A DNA stretch of 64,000 bases from CAYVQF01 sp964454015 (GTDB taxonomy: Bacteria; Myxococcota_A; Bradymonadia; UBA4248). The stretch is from the NCBI GenBank assembly GCA_964454015.1, contig CAYVQF010000006.1, forward strand, positions 106,436 to 170,435, given 5' to 3'. Shown here piece by piece: positions 1 to 12,500 of the stretch. The notes under the pieces are model-generated. The model had not been told where the DNA came from. It worked only from the letters and a program-made list of their open reading frames with translations, and did not search any database. Position 1 is the first letter of the stretch, and every line of letters begins with the position of its first letter. Position numbers and translations under genes: made by a program.

Positions 1-2
1 AC

Positions 3-1469
3 GCCCTCTTGTACCGCCCCTCGTCAGGCAACATGAAGCTCGCCCGCTTCGACAGCACCTGGACCGCGCTCTCTGGCTCCCCCTATACCACCGCTTTCGC
101 CTTCCCCAGCTCTAACGCATCCCAGTTCAACTTCTACTTCCACCCCTCTACCACCTCTTTCCAATACATCAGCCGCGAGACGACCTCTGGCTTCTTCCGC
201 TTCATCAGCCTCGCTGGCGCTACTGGAAACACCCTCACCGATGTCTATCCCGTCTCCGGCGCCACCTTCACCTCACTCTACGCCAGCAACACCCAGGCCC
301 TCACCTTTGACCACGTCAGCCAAAACATCGAGGTCATCCAGGGCAGCCCCCTGGACTCGAACATCTGGGAATCTTATCGGATCCCTGCATCGGGCGTCGC
401 CACCAACCCGACGGCACTCCCAACCAAACCCACTAACTGCATCGCCCCGCACTACCACCAGGGAGCCTTGCGCTGCTATGTGTTGAACGCGAGCTCATCC
501 CCCTGTGTCACGACCTTCGAGATCCACGCCCTCAACGGCGCCCAGTGGACCCTCCACGCCTCGGCCACCGTCCCCGGCGACGTCATCAGCGGAAGCTGTT
601 ACAACGGCAACTTCCCAGCCATGCCGCGCGCAACGGACAACGGCGCTGAGGCCATCTTCACCTCCTATGACCAAAATTGGGTCGCCACCATCCAACACCT
701 GAGCATCAAGGGGGTCGAAGACTTCAACCTCCAAGCGCTCCAAACCATCGACGCCAATTCCAGCATAGACTACGCCTACACCATCCCCCAAGGCGACCAC
801 ACCGTGGCCGCTTTCACCGTCACCAATTGGGGTGAGCGCCTCGGCTCAGGGTGGATCTATAGCGTCGACGCCATGGGCGAGCTGGCTCTCCCCCTCACCA
901 ACCTCATCCCCGATATCCCACTCGAATGGGTCAATGCCTTCTACGTCGCAGCCACACCCACCTCTGCCGCCATCATCATGGCAGGCGAGTATTGTTGCCC
1001 CTGGATCGTCACCCACGCCTTCCGCCGCATCGACACCCAAAGCGGTGCCATGGGCCCCATTCAATTGTCCAGTGATACCGATCACTACTACTCCTCGGCC
1101 TTCCTCACGAGCGCTGGCGAAACCTTCGTCTATAACCTCGTCCATGATTACCCCTCGTCGCCATCCACCCACGACCTCATCTTCATCCAACCCGACCACT
1201 CTCAGGTGACCGTGCCCCTCGCCACTGACAACCCATGGAACATCAAAGCCGTGACCCAAGAACCAGACTACGTCGTCATCGCGCAACCCAACATCAAGGG
1301 AATCCAAATCTCCGCCTATGACACCGACGCCAACCTCATCACCGAGGACCGCATCACCCTCGAGTCCACCTCCACCTCCTCCATCACGCCCTTCCACACC
1401 GGCGAGGAGCTGCGCTACTTCATCCAAAACAACACCCGCATCTTCGCCACCAGCGGCACCTGTCACTGA
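3..1469 (+). CDS. Hypothetical protein, 5' end outside window
   Basis: The frame is open to the left edge of the window. The first possible start inside it is a TTG at 9 with no ribosome-binding site that can be judged, so the gene is probably truncated and no signal peptide can be assessed. About 488 residues are visible, rich in Thr, Ser, aromatic residues and short beta-like segments, which suggests an extracellular or periplasmic beta-rich fold such as a propeller. That fold is inference from composition only. A paired Cys-Cys lies near residue 330 (GEYCCPW). No catalytic motif was recognised. The next gene on the same strand encodes a lipoprotein hydrolase, so both may belong to the envelope. 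The frame is certain; the function is not. Confidence 0.6.
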   Translation, partial: ALLYRPSSGNMKLARFDSTWTALSGSPYTTAFAFPSSNASQFNFYFHPSTTSFQYISRETTSGFFRFISLAGATGNTLTDVYPVSGATFTSLYASNTQALTFDHVSQNIEVIQGSPLDSNIWESYRIPASGVATNPTALPTKPTNCIAPHYHQGALRCYVLNASSSPCVTTFEIHALNGAQWTLHASATVPGDVISGSCYNGNFPAMPRATDNGAEAIFTSYDQNWVATIQHLSIKGVEDFNLQALQTIDANSSIDYAYTIPQGDHTVAAFTVTNWGERLGSGWIYSVDAMGELALPLTNLIPDIPLEWVNAFYVAATPTSAAIIMAGEYCCPWIVTHAFRRIDTQSGAMGPIQLSSDTDHYYSSAFLTSAGETFVYNLVHDYPSSPSTHDLIFIQPDHSQVTVPLATDNPWNIKAVTQEPDYVVIAQPNIKGIQISAYDTDANLITEDRITLESTSTSSITPFHTGEELRYFIQNNTRIFATSGTCH

Positions 1470-1602
1470 CAGTGCCACGGGAACCGGCTAAGCCACACTT
1501 CCACACCTCGCAGGTGCCGCAACAGTGACCGCGTCCACACTGACGCCGAGCGCCGCTGCGCTCCCCACGCCAGCACCCCGCACCAGCCCACACAGGTTGC
1601 CC

Positions 1603-3897
1603 ATGCCCTCAGCCATCCCCCACGCAGCCCAGCCCCTGTGGCGCTCTCTCCAGCGGCTACCACGCCTCCTCGTCTTGGCGCTGCTCACCCTGCACCTGGC
1701 CTGCGACGATGACAAAGCCACACCGTCACCTGATACCCTACCAGACCTCACCCCCGACACCGAGACGGAGGACTTCCACGACGCTGAACTAGACCAGGAT
1801 CTCAGTGACCCGGACCTCGATAGCACCGATACCGTCGATACCGCCGATGACGCCGACACCCATGAGCCACCGCCCCCAACCACCCTGCGCTTCGATCCCG
1901 ACCGCACCACCCACTACTTCGATCTCCCCTACCCCAGCGACCATCTCCTCAGCCCCGAAGGCACCGTCGACCTCAACGGCTACCCCACGGGTTCCGCCCT
2001 CGGCGCCCAGCTCGTCGGCGGCTGGGCCCGACGCGCCAAGGACACCATGTTCGGCTTCGGTCTCCACCCGGGCATCTACTTCCGCTTCACTGGCGAGATC
2101 CAACACCAAGGCTGTGCCTACGAAGCCACGCGTCCGATTTTTTGGGATCCACCTGCGCTGGACGACCCCGTCCTCCTCATCGCCATCGACGCCGACCCAC
2201 CCAAGCTACATCCCGTGGAGATGCGTTTCATCAACGATGGCTTGCGGGACCCCTTCGTCCCCAACCACCTCCTCATGCTCTCTCCCGTCGCCGGCGCGCC
2301 CCTCGCCTCGGGCCAACGCTATGCGGCCGTCGTCACCGACCGCTTCGTCGACGCCCTGGCCAACCCGGTTCAGGCCGACGAACGCTTCACCAACGCCTGG
2401 AACAGCCGCGACTCGCAGCACATCGCCCACGTCACCGACATCCACCATGCCCTGACCTCCCTCGGCATCGACCCAGAACGCATCGTCGGCGCCACGGCCT
2501 TCACCACCCAAGACATCAACGCCCAGTTCGATCTGGTGCGCGCTGCCGTCGACACCCTGCTGCAAGGCGAGGAGGCCAGCGCCTTTTTCGAGCTCCAGCA
2601 TCTCCAGCCCGTACAGCACCTAGCCTACGTTCAAGGTCAGACCCCCAGTGGCGCCGACGCCACCGTCGCCACGGTCACCTACGCCGACGCCTCTCAAGAC
2701 CATTTCCACCTCGACCCCCAGCCCGGACGCGAACCCCTGCACCTCGACCTCGACGAGAGCTGGCCCATGCGCGTCTACGAGGCCTACCTCCACACCCCCA
2801 ACTTCCTCGGCCTCGCTGACCTCCCCTACGCCGGCAAAGGATTCGCCCTCTTCGAGGACCTCAACCGCCAAAGCGGCCGCCTGAACTTCGCCATTCATGA
2901 AGGGAAGTTGACCCTGCTCTCCCAACCCGAGCCTGAGGCCATGCGCATCGTCATCCAGCTCCCGCGCCGCCTCGGCCAAGACCTCGACGCCTGTAAAATC
3001 GTCGTCTGGGACCACGGCACGGGCGGCACCGCCTATAACGCCGTCCTGAGAGCCTTCTCTGCCACCACGGAAGAACACCTCGCCCAAGTCTTTGCCGACC
3101 ACGGCTACTGCGTCATCAGCCGCGACCAACCCCTCTACGGCAAGCGCTTCGACCTCATCGACGGCGGCTACGACACCTACCTCTCGGTCTACAACATCGG
3201 CAACCTCTCAGCCATGCGTGACTACTTCCGCCAGGCCGCCATCGACGCCTACTTTCTCCACACCTGGATGCAGAACGCCATGCCCCAGGCCTTGGTCGCG
3301 GTCGGCGTCATCGACGACGTCCAAAGGCTCGACACGGCACAACCCGTCAAGTTCGGTCACTCCCTCGGCTCCGTGACCAGCCACGTCGCTCTCGGCCTCC
3401 ACCAAGACCCCAATGCCTACCGCAAAGCCATCATGAGCGGGGCTGGCGGTTTGATGACCTACTTCTTCACCGAGATCGGCATCGACCAGAACATCGATCC
3501 CGGCACCGCTGAGACCCTCCGCGCCGCCTTGACCCTCCTCGGCGTCGAGCTCCGAGACGGTCCCATCACCGCGCCCGACCTGGTCGGCGGACTCGCCGGG
3601 GTGCCCACCCAAGCCCGGGCCCAGAACATCGACCGCCTCCACCCCATCTTGAGCCTCTTCCAAATGCACATCGATCCCGGCGACCCCATCAGCTACGCCC
3701 CCTACCTCACCACCCTCGAGACCATCATCATGGGAATCGATGACCTCCAGGTACCCAATATCGCCACCGCCGTGTTGCTGCGTGCCCTGCCCTTCGCCGA
3801 GGTGGTCACCTGTGAAGTCACCGACGCCTACGACCCACACATCTGCACCTTCCGCGAGCCCCTTGGGCGACAGGCCGTTGCCGCGGCCTTGCCCTGA
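1603..3897 (+). CDS. Lipoprotein with alpha/beta-hydrolase (lipase-like) domain
   Basis: The 764-residue product starts at ATG 1603. The frame extends to a GTG at 1525, but only the ATG places a signal peptide at the N terminus. A hydrophobic segment ends in a lipobox-like LHLAC, and the Cys is followed by DDD. Residues of about 35-95 form an Asp/Thr/Pro-rich linker, as in many anchored surface lipoproteins. Further on, HGTGG near residue 471 resembles an oxyanion-hole loop. GHSLG puts a nucleophile Ser at residue 587, the GxSxG elbow of alpha/beta hydrolases. A large Cys-containing domain of unknown role lies between linker and catalytic core. The substrate cannot be inferred. The Asp directly after the lipid-modified Cys would favour inner-membrane retention by enterobacterial Lol rules, but those rules may not apply here. 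Confidence 0.72.
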   Translation: MPSAIPHAAQPLWRSLQRLPRLLVLALLTLHLACDDDKATPSPDTLPDLTPDTETEDFHDAELDQDLSDPDLDSTDTVDTADDADTHEPPPPTTLRFDPDRTTHYFDLPYPSDHLLSPEGTVDLNGYPTGSALGAQLVGGWARRAKDTMFGFGLHPGIYFRFTGEIQHQGCAYEATRPIFWDPPALDDPVLLIAIDADPPKLHPVEMRFINDGLRDPFVPNHLLMLSPVAGAPLASGQRYAAVVTDRFVDALANPVQADERFTNAWNSRDSQHIAHVTDIHHALTSLGIDPERIVGATAFTTQDINAQFDLVRAAVDTLLQGEEASAFFELQHLQPVQHLAYVQGQTPSGADATVATVTYADASQDHFHLDPQPGREPLHLDLDESWPMRVYEAYLHTPNFLGLADLPYAGKGFALFEDLNRQSGRLNFAIHEGKLTLLSQPEPEAMRIVIQLPRRLGQDLDACKIVVWDHGTGGTAYNAVLRAFSATTEEHLAQVFADHGYCVISRDQPLYGKRFDLIDGGYDTYLSVYNIGNLSAMRDYFRQAAIDAYFLHTWMQNAMPQALVAVGVIDDVQRLDTAQPVKFGHSLGSVTSHVALGLHQDPNAYRKAIMSGAGGLMTYFFTEIGIDQNIDPGTAETLRAALTLLGVELRDGPITAPDLVGGLAGVPTQARAQNIDRLHPILSLFQMHIDPGDPISYAPYLTTLETIIMGIDDLQVPNIATAVLLRALPFAEVVTCEVTDAYDPHICTFREPLGRQAVAAALP

Positions 3898-4049
3898 GCC
3901 AGGGATCTGAGCGACACCGCCCCGCGCAGACCGCCAAGCGTTGGGTTGAACCTTGGTGCCGCTTCTGGTAGGTAGCCCCCCAACGGAGACGCACCGCCAT
4001 CGATGCGTCGGCGCGCGCACACAGCGCGCTCACTTTGCCTCGGAGAACG

Positions 4050-6404
<2,355 letters not shown>

Positions 6405-6427
6405 CCGAGACGGCCCGGAGCCGCTGC

Positions 6428-7735
6428 CTAGTACACCGTCAGCCCGGCGCTGAAGAGGCCCATCATGGGCAGAAATTCGCCGCCCACGCGCTGCCAGTGC
6501 GCGCCGCCCCGCAGGCTCAGCCCCAGCCTGGTCGTGATGTCCACCTCGGCCAGCACCCCGGCCTGCAAATAGGGCTCGTGGTAGGAGCGGCTGAGCAGGG
6601 TGCCCCCTTCGGCGGCCCCATAAGCGTAGCCCGCGCCTCCGAACACACCGCCATGCACCCGCCACAACTGCAGCGGCAGCACGTCCACCTCCAGCCCATA
6701 GCCAACGCCGACGAATTCCCCGCCCGCTTCGTTTCCGCCACCACCCCAGAGGCTGAAGAGTATCCCAAGTTGCTGCAGCGGGAAGTAACCTACCTGGCCC
6801 ATGAAAGCCCAGCCCAGGGGGGTCTCGCCATTGGGCGTGGGCATCTGCATCCCCCCACCCTCCATGCGCCAAGCAAAGCCTTGGCGGTCCAGCGGCGCCC
6901 GCCCGAGATAGACCAGTTCCCCGTCGTGGCGCGAGATGATCACCTTCCGCGCCAGGAGGTCTGAGGGCTCGAGGGCCGCCAAAGTGGTCTTCTCGACGCT
7001 GCCGTAGTGATGCACCACGTACACCGTCTGGTTCGGCGACAAATCCAACCAACCGTCGTAGCGCATCCCCTCGGTCGCCGCCAGTACCACCGTGAAAGCC
7101 ACCGCCACGGCCACCAGGGCGATGATGGCGTCCTTGTCGCCGCCGACGCCCAGGTTGGGGCTACTCGAGGGGACATCCCCCGCGCCGCTCTGCCCCGCGC
7201 CGCTGCCGCCAGACTCCCGCGGCACACCGGGCGCACTCTCCACCCCGCCGCCAGCGGGCCCTGCCGAAACCGGACCCTCACCAGGCGGGCCGGCAGAGAC
7301 CGGACCGCTGCCGGGCGCACCCGCCCGCACCGGGGCGCCACCACCAGGACGGCCCGCCTGGGCAACGCCGCCACCACTGGGCGCACGATACGCCGAGCCA
7401 CCCGCAGGCGTAGCACAATTGCGCCGTTGACAGACCGGGCGGTAGGTGCGGGAACGCTGGTAGCTGCCGCCCACATAGACGTAGGTCGACGTCGAGCGGC
7501 TATAGCGGCCATCGTAGGAAGGATCGTCCTTGGGATCGCTCGCCGTGCTCCACTCCTGCACGACCCGCACGGCGCCGCCGCGTTGGCCCGGTGGCGCGCT
7601 GACGATGCGCTCCAGGTCCTCGTCGGCGATCTTGTAGGTGTGGCTCAAACAGCCGCTCATCACCAACACTGTGGCAAAGGCTAGACACGCCAAAGAACTG
7701 CGCCGGGAGGCTGATAGGGCCGCTTCTTTGTTCAT
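6428..7735 (-). CDS. Envelope lipoprotein with Gly/Pro-rich hinge and C-terminal beta-rich domain
   Basis: The 435-residue product starts at ATG 7735, behind a GAGGGG ribosome-binding site. A long upstream extension of the frame is not credible. The signal sequence ends VLVMSGC, a good lipobox. Residues of about 85-170 form a low-complexity Gly/Pro/Ala hinge with repeated PVSAGP-like units. A hydrophobic stretch (AIIALVAVAVAFTVVLAA) follows and could be a true membrane span. The remaining 210 residues are beta-rich with alternating aromatics and end in Tyr, as in small outer-membrane barrels. The combination of lipid anchor, internal span and barrel-like domain is unusual. I do not recognise the family. 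The gene is monocistronic and converges with tex. Confidence 0.7.
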   Translation of the reverse strand: MNKEAALSASRRSSLACLAFATVLVMSGCLSHTYKIADEDLERIVSAPPGQRGGAVRVVQEWSTASDPKDDPSYDGRYSRSTSTYVYVGGSYQRSRTYRPVCQRRNCATPAGGSAYRAPSGGGVAQAGRPGGGAPVRAGAPGSGPVSAGPPGEGPVSAGPAGGGVESAPGVPRESGGSGAGQSGAGDVPSSSPNLGVGGDKDAIIALVAVAVAFTVVLAATEGMRYDGWLDLSPNQTVYVVHHYGSVEKTTLAALEPSDLLARKVIISRHDGELVYLGRAPLDRQGFAWRMEGGGMQMPTPNGETPLGWAFMGQVGYFPLQQLGILFSLWGGGGNEAGGEFVGVGYGLEVDVLPLQLWRVHGGVFGGAGYAYGAAEGGTLLSRSYHEPYLQAGVLAEVDITTRLGLSLRGGAHWQRVGGEFLPMMGLFSAGLTVY

Positions 7736-7774
7736 TTTGGAATTCCCCTCGGATGTCCCTTTGATTTGGAATTC
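7736..7774. repeat. Pair of 10-base direct repeats upstream of the lipoprotein gene
   Basis: The sequence TTTGGAATTC occurs at 7736-7745 and again at 7765-7774, start to start 29 bases. This is close to three helical turns, so both copies would face the same side of the DNA. The proximal copy touches the start codon of the reverse-strand lipoprotein gene. An operator role is inference; coincidence is possible. Confidence 0.35.
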
Positions 7775-8012
7775 GCGCCCAGAGGCAACGCGCGCTACCA
7801 CAGCAGCAACTGTGCCAAAGCGCGTCCTGCCTGACAAGCTCCCCTTTTTGGTCTCCATCGTGGCCTGAACTATAGTCGACGCGCGTGTGGAACTGAGCGC
7901 AGCCGCAGCCACCGCGCCCAAGGCTGGCTGAGCCCATCTCTGAGGGAAAAGACTCCCTGGGGGCAACGCTAGTGCGCGCTTCATCGTGACCGAGATGGCC
8001 ATGGAGGGGACC

Positions 8013-8372
8013 ATGAACGAACAAGAAGAAATCCGCCGACTGCGGGCCCGCATCACCGAGCTCGAGGGCGTTCTCGAACAAGCCAACCCGCCGCGCTTCT
8101 TCTCCCAGCGCCAAGCGCGGGAAGCCTTCGACGCCGACGTCGAGCTCATCACCGAGTTTGGGCGCGTGCCGGCCCAAGGGGTCAACATCTCCGAAGCAGG
8201 CATCTGCTTCGACATCGCCCGCCCTCTGGAGTTCGAAGTGCGCCTGGCCCACGACGGCGCTACCTATCACTACCAAGCCATGCTGGTCTGGATGCGTCCC
8301 TTGGTCGGTGGCGGTCACCGCCTCGGCTTCGAGTTCGTCCCCGACGCTTCACTCGTCGTCGAAGGCTGCTAA
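8013..8372 (+). CDS. PilZ-like domain protein
   Basis: The 119-residue cytoplasmic protein starts at ATG 8013, behind a strong purine-rich site (GGAGGGG). An upstream in-frame GTG at 7986 is less convincing. The first 30 residues are a charged helix, probably a short coiled coil (EEIRRLRARITELEGVLEQ). A compact domain follows with an Arg-rich start (RQAREAF), then NISEAGICF, which resembles the D/NxSxxG element of PilZ domains, and GHRLGFEF near the end. PilZ domains bind cyclic di-GMP through RxxxR and D/NxSxxG. The Arg motif here is only approximate, so ligand binding is uncertain. An HD-GYP protein elsewhere in the window shows that cyclic di-GMP turnover is probably present. Confidence 0.65.
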   Translation: MNEQEEIRRLRARITELEGVLEQANPPRFFSQRQAREAFDADVELITEFGRVPAQGVNISEAGICFDIARPLEFEVRLAHDGATYHYQAMLVWMRPLVGGGHRLGFEFVPDASLVVEGC

Positions 8373-8478
8373 TCCACCTGAGCATGATCCCGCCCCCGAC
8401 TGCGGCGCCTGGCGCCCCAGACTGCGGCGGGCCAAGGATCTCAAACCAGCTCTGAACACGGCGAGGGCATCCTCTGTC

Positions 8479-8970
8479 ATGAACACCTCTGCAGGCTTCT
8501 TGCACCACTGGCTCGCCCTCCTCAACCGCGAGAGCACCGACGGGAGCGGCTTCGCCCCCGACGTCGTCGTCGACACCTACCCCACCGGGCGCGGCGGCGA
8601 GTGCCGTCGCCTCGACGGCCTCGCCGCGCTCCAAGCATGGGCCGCAAGGGGACCCCATCGCTATGCTTTCACTGCCGGCGCCCTCCAGCCGACCTCACCC
8701 ATCCCGCACCTCCCCCAGGCCCACACCGCCTGGACCTGCACCTACCAAGTCTCCTTCCTCCAAGGAAGCTGGCAAAACCAAGGACGCTGGACCTTTCACC
8801 TCCGCGACCAGCGCATCGTCGCCGTGGAGCATGTACCTGAGCCCCTGGCCCCAGACGCCACCATCCACTTTGCCGCCACCGCCTATCCCGAGCAACACCT
8901 CTGCGCCCATCACCACGATGCCACGCCCCCCTCCTCGGACGACCCGCCACCGGGCAAAGCACAAGAGTAG
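8479..8970 (+). CDS. NTF2/SnoaL-like fold protein
   Basis: The 163-residue protein starts at ATG 8479, the first start giving a sensible N terminus. The frame runs open far upstream over the PilZ-like gene in another phase. The pattern of an N-terminal helix with W and LN, an Asp-rich strand (DVVVDTYPTG), a helix (ALQAWAARG) and three long beta strands with repeated W/F residues suggests a cone-shaped NTF2-like domain. Members range from enzymes to binding proteins, so no reaction can be assigned. The last 20 residues are His/Pro/Asp-rich and probably disordered. The thioesterase gene starts eight bases downstream, so the two are likely co-transcribed. Confidence 0.55.
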   Translation: MNTSAGFLHHWLALLNRESTDGSGFAPDVVVDTYPTGRGGECRRLDGLAALQAWAARGPHRYAFTAGALQPTSPIPHLPQAHTAWTCTYQVSFLQGSWQNQGRWTFHLRDQRIVAVEHVPEPLAPDATIHFAATAYPEQHLCAHHHDATPPSSDDPPPGKAQE

Positions 8971-8978
8971 CCCGACCC

Positions 8979-9467
8979 ATGGACTGGAACGATCCTCGCT
9001 TCGAGCCCCTCCCCGTCGACCTGCCCCTGCGCTTCGTCACGGACGATCCCACGGGCCAACGCTTCCAAGTCGCCTATTACCTATGTCGCAGTGACCACAC
9101 GGTGCACTGCGCCATCACCTTTGGTCCCGCCTGCGCCGGCCCCCCTGATCACGCCCACGGCGGCGCCATCACCGCTATCCTCGATGAGGTCATGGGATAC
9201 GCCGCGTGGGGCCGTGGCCTCTCCGTGGTCACCGCCAAGATCGACATCGCCTTTCGCCAACCCGTCCCCATTGGCATCGCCCTGCGCGCTGAAGGTCGCG
9301 TCGACCTCGTCCAAGAGCGCAAGGTCTTCACCAGCAGCGAGCTCATCGCACCCGACGGAAAAGCACTCGCCACCGCTCGAGCCCTCTTCGTCGTGCTGCC
9401 AGATGCGGTCATTGTGGCCCTCAAAAGGGCGGGCAAGCTGCCACCCGAGCCAGACCCTGTCGCCTGA
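8979..9467 (+). CDS. Hotdog-fold acyl-CoA thioesterase (PaaI-like)
   Basis: The 162-residue protein has the hotdog thioesterase signature. DHAHGGAITAILDEVMG carries the HGG turn and an acidic residue in the central helix. It is followed by strands typical of the family (TAKIDIAFRQPVPIG, LRAEGRV, AEGRVDLVQERKVFTSSELIAPDG). Such enzymes hydrolyse acyl- or aryl-CoA thioesters in the cytoplasm, usually as tetramers. The natural substrate cannot be deduced. ATG 8979 follows the previous stop by eight bases, which suggests co-transcription with the NTF2-like gene. Length is normal. The gene converges with the large exporter gene. Confidence 0.85.
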   Translation: MDWNDPRFEPLPVDLPLRFVTDDPTGQRFQVAYYLCRSDHTVHCAITFGPACAGPPDHAHGGAITAILDEVMGYAAWGRGLSVVTAKIDIAFRQPVPIGIALRAEGRVDLVQERKVFTSSELIAPDGKALATARALFVVLPDAVIVALKRAGKLPPEPDPVA

Positions 9468-9543
9468 TGGGCCCCGCCCGCGCCACCAGAGAACGCACCA
9501 GACTGCGCCGCCGCGCCCGCGCCGGCACCGCGCCTGCCGCCAG

Positions 9544-12500
9544 CTAAACCGACCCGTCGCTGCTGCTCCGTTCCGGAGCCGCCGCCCCGTCTGCCTCGCC
9601 CCCTTCCTCGTCGGCCCCTGAGGCCAGCGCCGCAGCAGCAACAACGCCACCGGGTGCGACATAGTCGTGGCCGGGCACGATCCCCTTGAGCCCCAACCAC
9701 TCAGCCAAGATGATCAGCGCCGGTTGCACCGTCATCGTCGCCAACCACGCCGATGAGATGCCGATCACCGCGAGCTGACCCATGGTGTTCAAGCCCTGGT
9801 GTTGACTCATCATCATCCCGCTGAAGCCCACACAGGTCGTGGCCGCCGACATGAAAATCGCGCCACCTGCGTGGCGCATGGCCACCAGCAAACCACCTCG
9901 CCCCACCGAGCGATAGCGGTGGAAGAGATGAATCGAGCCGTCTATCCCTATTCCGATGATCACCGGCAAAATGACCATGTTGAAGAAACCCAGCTTCAGG
10001 TGGAAGAGCGCCATGATCCCGGCGATCCACGTCAAGGCCACCACCAAGGGCGCGCAGATCACCACCGTCTGCAACAGCGAACGGTGCTGCAGCGCCACCA
10101 CCAAGAGCACGATGAGCCCCGCAATCAACACCACCTCTGCGCCATCCTTCTTGATCTGCGTCAGCATGTCCGCAAACACGAAGGCATTGGCGCTCATGAC
10201 CAGCGGCTTGTCGTTGACCCTGATCGTGCGCATCTCGTCGGTGAAACGATGCGCCTGGAGCCCGTTGAGGGTGCTCGTCGACTGATAGACCAACGCCACG
10301 TTGCCAAAGGCATAATCCACCCCACTCCCCGGCCGCGGCGCTGCGGGTTTGAGCCCACCCTCCTTGAACTGTCGCTTCACCCAGTCCGGCAGATCGTCCA
10401 CCCCAATACTGTCCTGCACCAAGTAACGACGCAGCGACTGAATCTGCTCCTTCTCATCCGTAGGCAAAAAGCGGATGTTGCGATCCCGCGTCCGCTCCTC
10501 CATCTGCGCGATGATGGCCAGCTTGGCCGCCTGCTCAGAGGGCGTCCCGGGCATGAAGCTGTACACACTCACGAAGGACCGCACCGACGAAATGCGCTGG
10601 TTGTCCCGTTGGCTCGGCAGCGCCGCGTGCAGCCATCCCGGAAGCCGCGCGTGCTGATGCAAGATCGGACGCCACACGGCATAGGCCCGCACCTGCGCCA
10701 GCGGCACCTCCCAGACATCCTCGACCAAAAGGCGCGACAGCGTCGGGTACTCGCGCGTAAACGCCACCACCTGGCGCAGCGCCGCCGATCCATCCACGTC
10801 GTAGCGCACGAATGAGGGGATGGTCCGAGCAAACGAAGTGGGTAGAACCCGCCGCGCCGTCGCCATGGTCGGCGCCGTCCCCACCTCCCCACTCAAAGCG
10901 AAACCGAAAGCCAACGCCGCGTTCAAGCGGCCAAAAAGATTGGGATAGAGCCGCGCCACCTCCCGCAGGTTGAACACCATGTGCGGATCCCGACGCTGCG
11001 TCAAAATGCGCTCCAAAGCGCTGACCTCTTCCAATGAATCCAACAGCACCAACGCCGGAGAGCTGTGCCGCTTCTCCGTCACCCCATAGCGATCGCTCTC
11101 CTGGGAGTAGGCCGATTGACGCATGCGCAGCCGATAAAAATTCTCCTCGAACTGCACCTCGTCCACCTCGACCACACTGAAGGCAACGAAAGAACCCGCC
11201 GCCAGCACCAGCGCCACCGCCACCCACCGGCTCCAGCGCAGCGTCAGCGTCGACGGCGGCTCGTGCACCTCTTTCACCTTGGTCGTCGTCGGCAACAGAC
11301 GCTGCAGCGTCAGAACCAACGCCGGTAACACACTCAGCATGGCAAAGAGGGAAATCAACACCCCCAGACCGGCCACCAAACCAAACTGACTGAAACCGCG
11401 AAACTCCGCCAACAACAACGTGAAAAAGGTCGCCGCCGTGGTCATGCCGCCGGCAAAATTGGCCGAACCCACCTCGATCACCGAGACCCGCATCGCCTGC
11501 TCGGCGTCACGTCCCCGCAGACGCTCCTCGTCGTAACGCGCCAACACATGGATCCCAAAATCAATCCCCAAACCCAGCAAAATCGCAAAAATGAACGCCG
11601 TGATCAGGTTCAAATAGCCAATGGTCAAGAACGCCAAGGCCAAGGTCCAAGCAATGGCCATCGCCAAGGGCAAGACCACGATGAAGGCCACCCGCACCCG
11701 CCGGAAGAATACGAAGAGCAACAGCAGAATCCCCCCCACCGTGGTCCCGCCAGACACCAAAATGTCGTTGACGATGGACTCATACTCGCCCTGCTGCGTC
11801 TTGAAACCACCCCCGTAAGCGATCCGCATCTCGCGGTGATATCGCTCCGGACCCAGACGCGCCACCAGCGCCTCGATCTCTTCCAAATGGCTCTGGGTCG
11901 CCTTCAGGCTGGTGCTGGCATCGCGAAAACGCACCTGTATCCGAATGATCCAGGCCCCGTCCGGCAGTTGATACACCGGATAAGTCGGCACCGACGCCAG
12001 CTCCGACGTCGCATAGCGCGCCCCCAAACGCTCCCGCAGCCCACCCTCGCTCAGATCCACCTCCTCCGCCTCAGCACCCTCCTCAGAACGCTTCTTCAAC
12101 CCCGGCTCCAGCGCGTCGCACTCGCCCGCCTGAGTCGCCGTCAGCAAACAGGCCTTGTACTCCCCGCTCTGGCGCCGCGCGTCCGTCAGCGACGTGTCCA
12201 ACTCCTCATAAAGCGCCTCCAGATCCTCCACGCTCGCATAGAGCAGGATATTCTCCTCGAAGAAGCGCTTGTCGTTGTGGAAATGCGCGTAGCCTATCGT
12301 ATCCATCGCCTGCAACGCCGCCGTCAGATCCCGCGCAAAGAGCACCAGCGGATCGCCGCACACCTCCTCGGCATCACCTGGCGCATCATCGATGAGCACC
12401 AACGGATCGCCGCTGTTCTCAGCAACACAAGCCTCATAGGAGGCACTCCCCAACATCCCCGGCGCCAAGGTCCGCTCCGGCACCTCGACGATGATCGTCA

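Noticed and set aside
3988..4030. Small inverted repeats before tex (GACGCA/TGCGTC and GCGCGC pairs)
   Set aside because: Short and GC-only; expected often in this composition.
8398..8429. Direct repeat GACTGCGGCG before the NTF2-like gene
   Set aside because: Ten-base GC-rich repeat with no positional logic; likely chance.
9799..10815. 338-codon forward frame over the exporter 3' half
   Set aside because: His/Arg-rich, no domain, fully inside a confident gene on the other strand.
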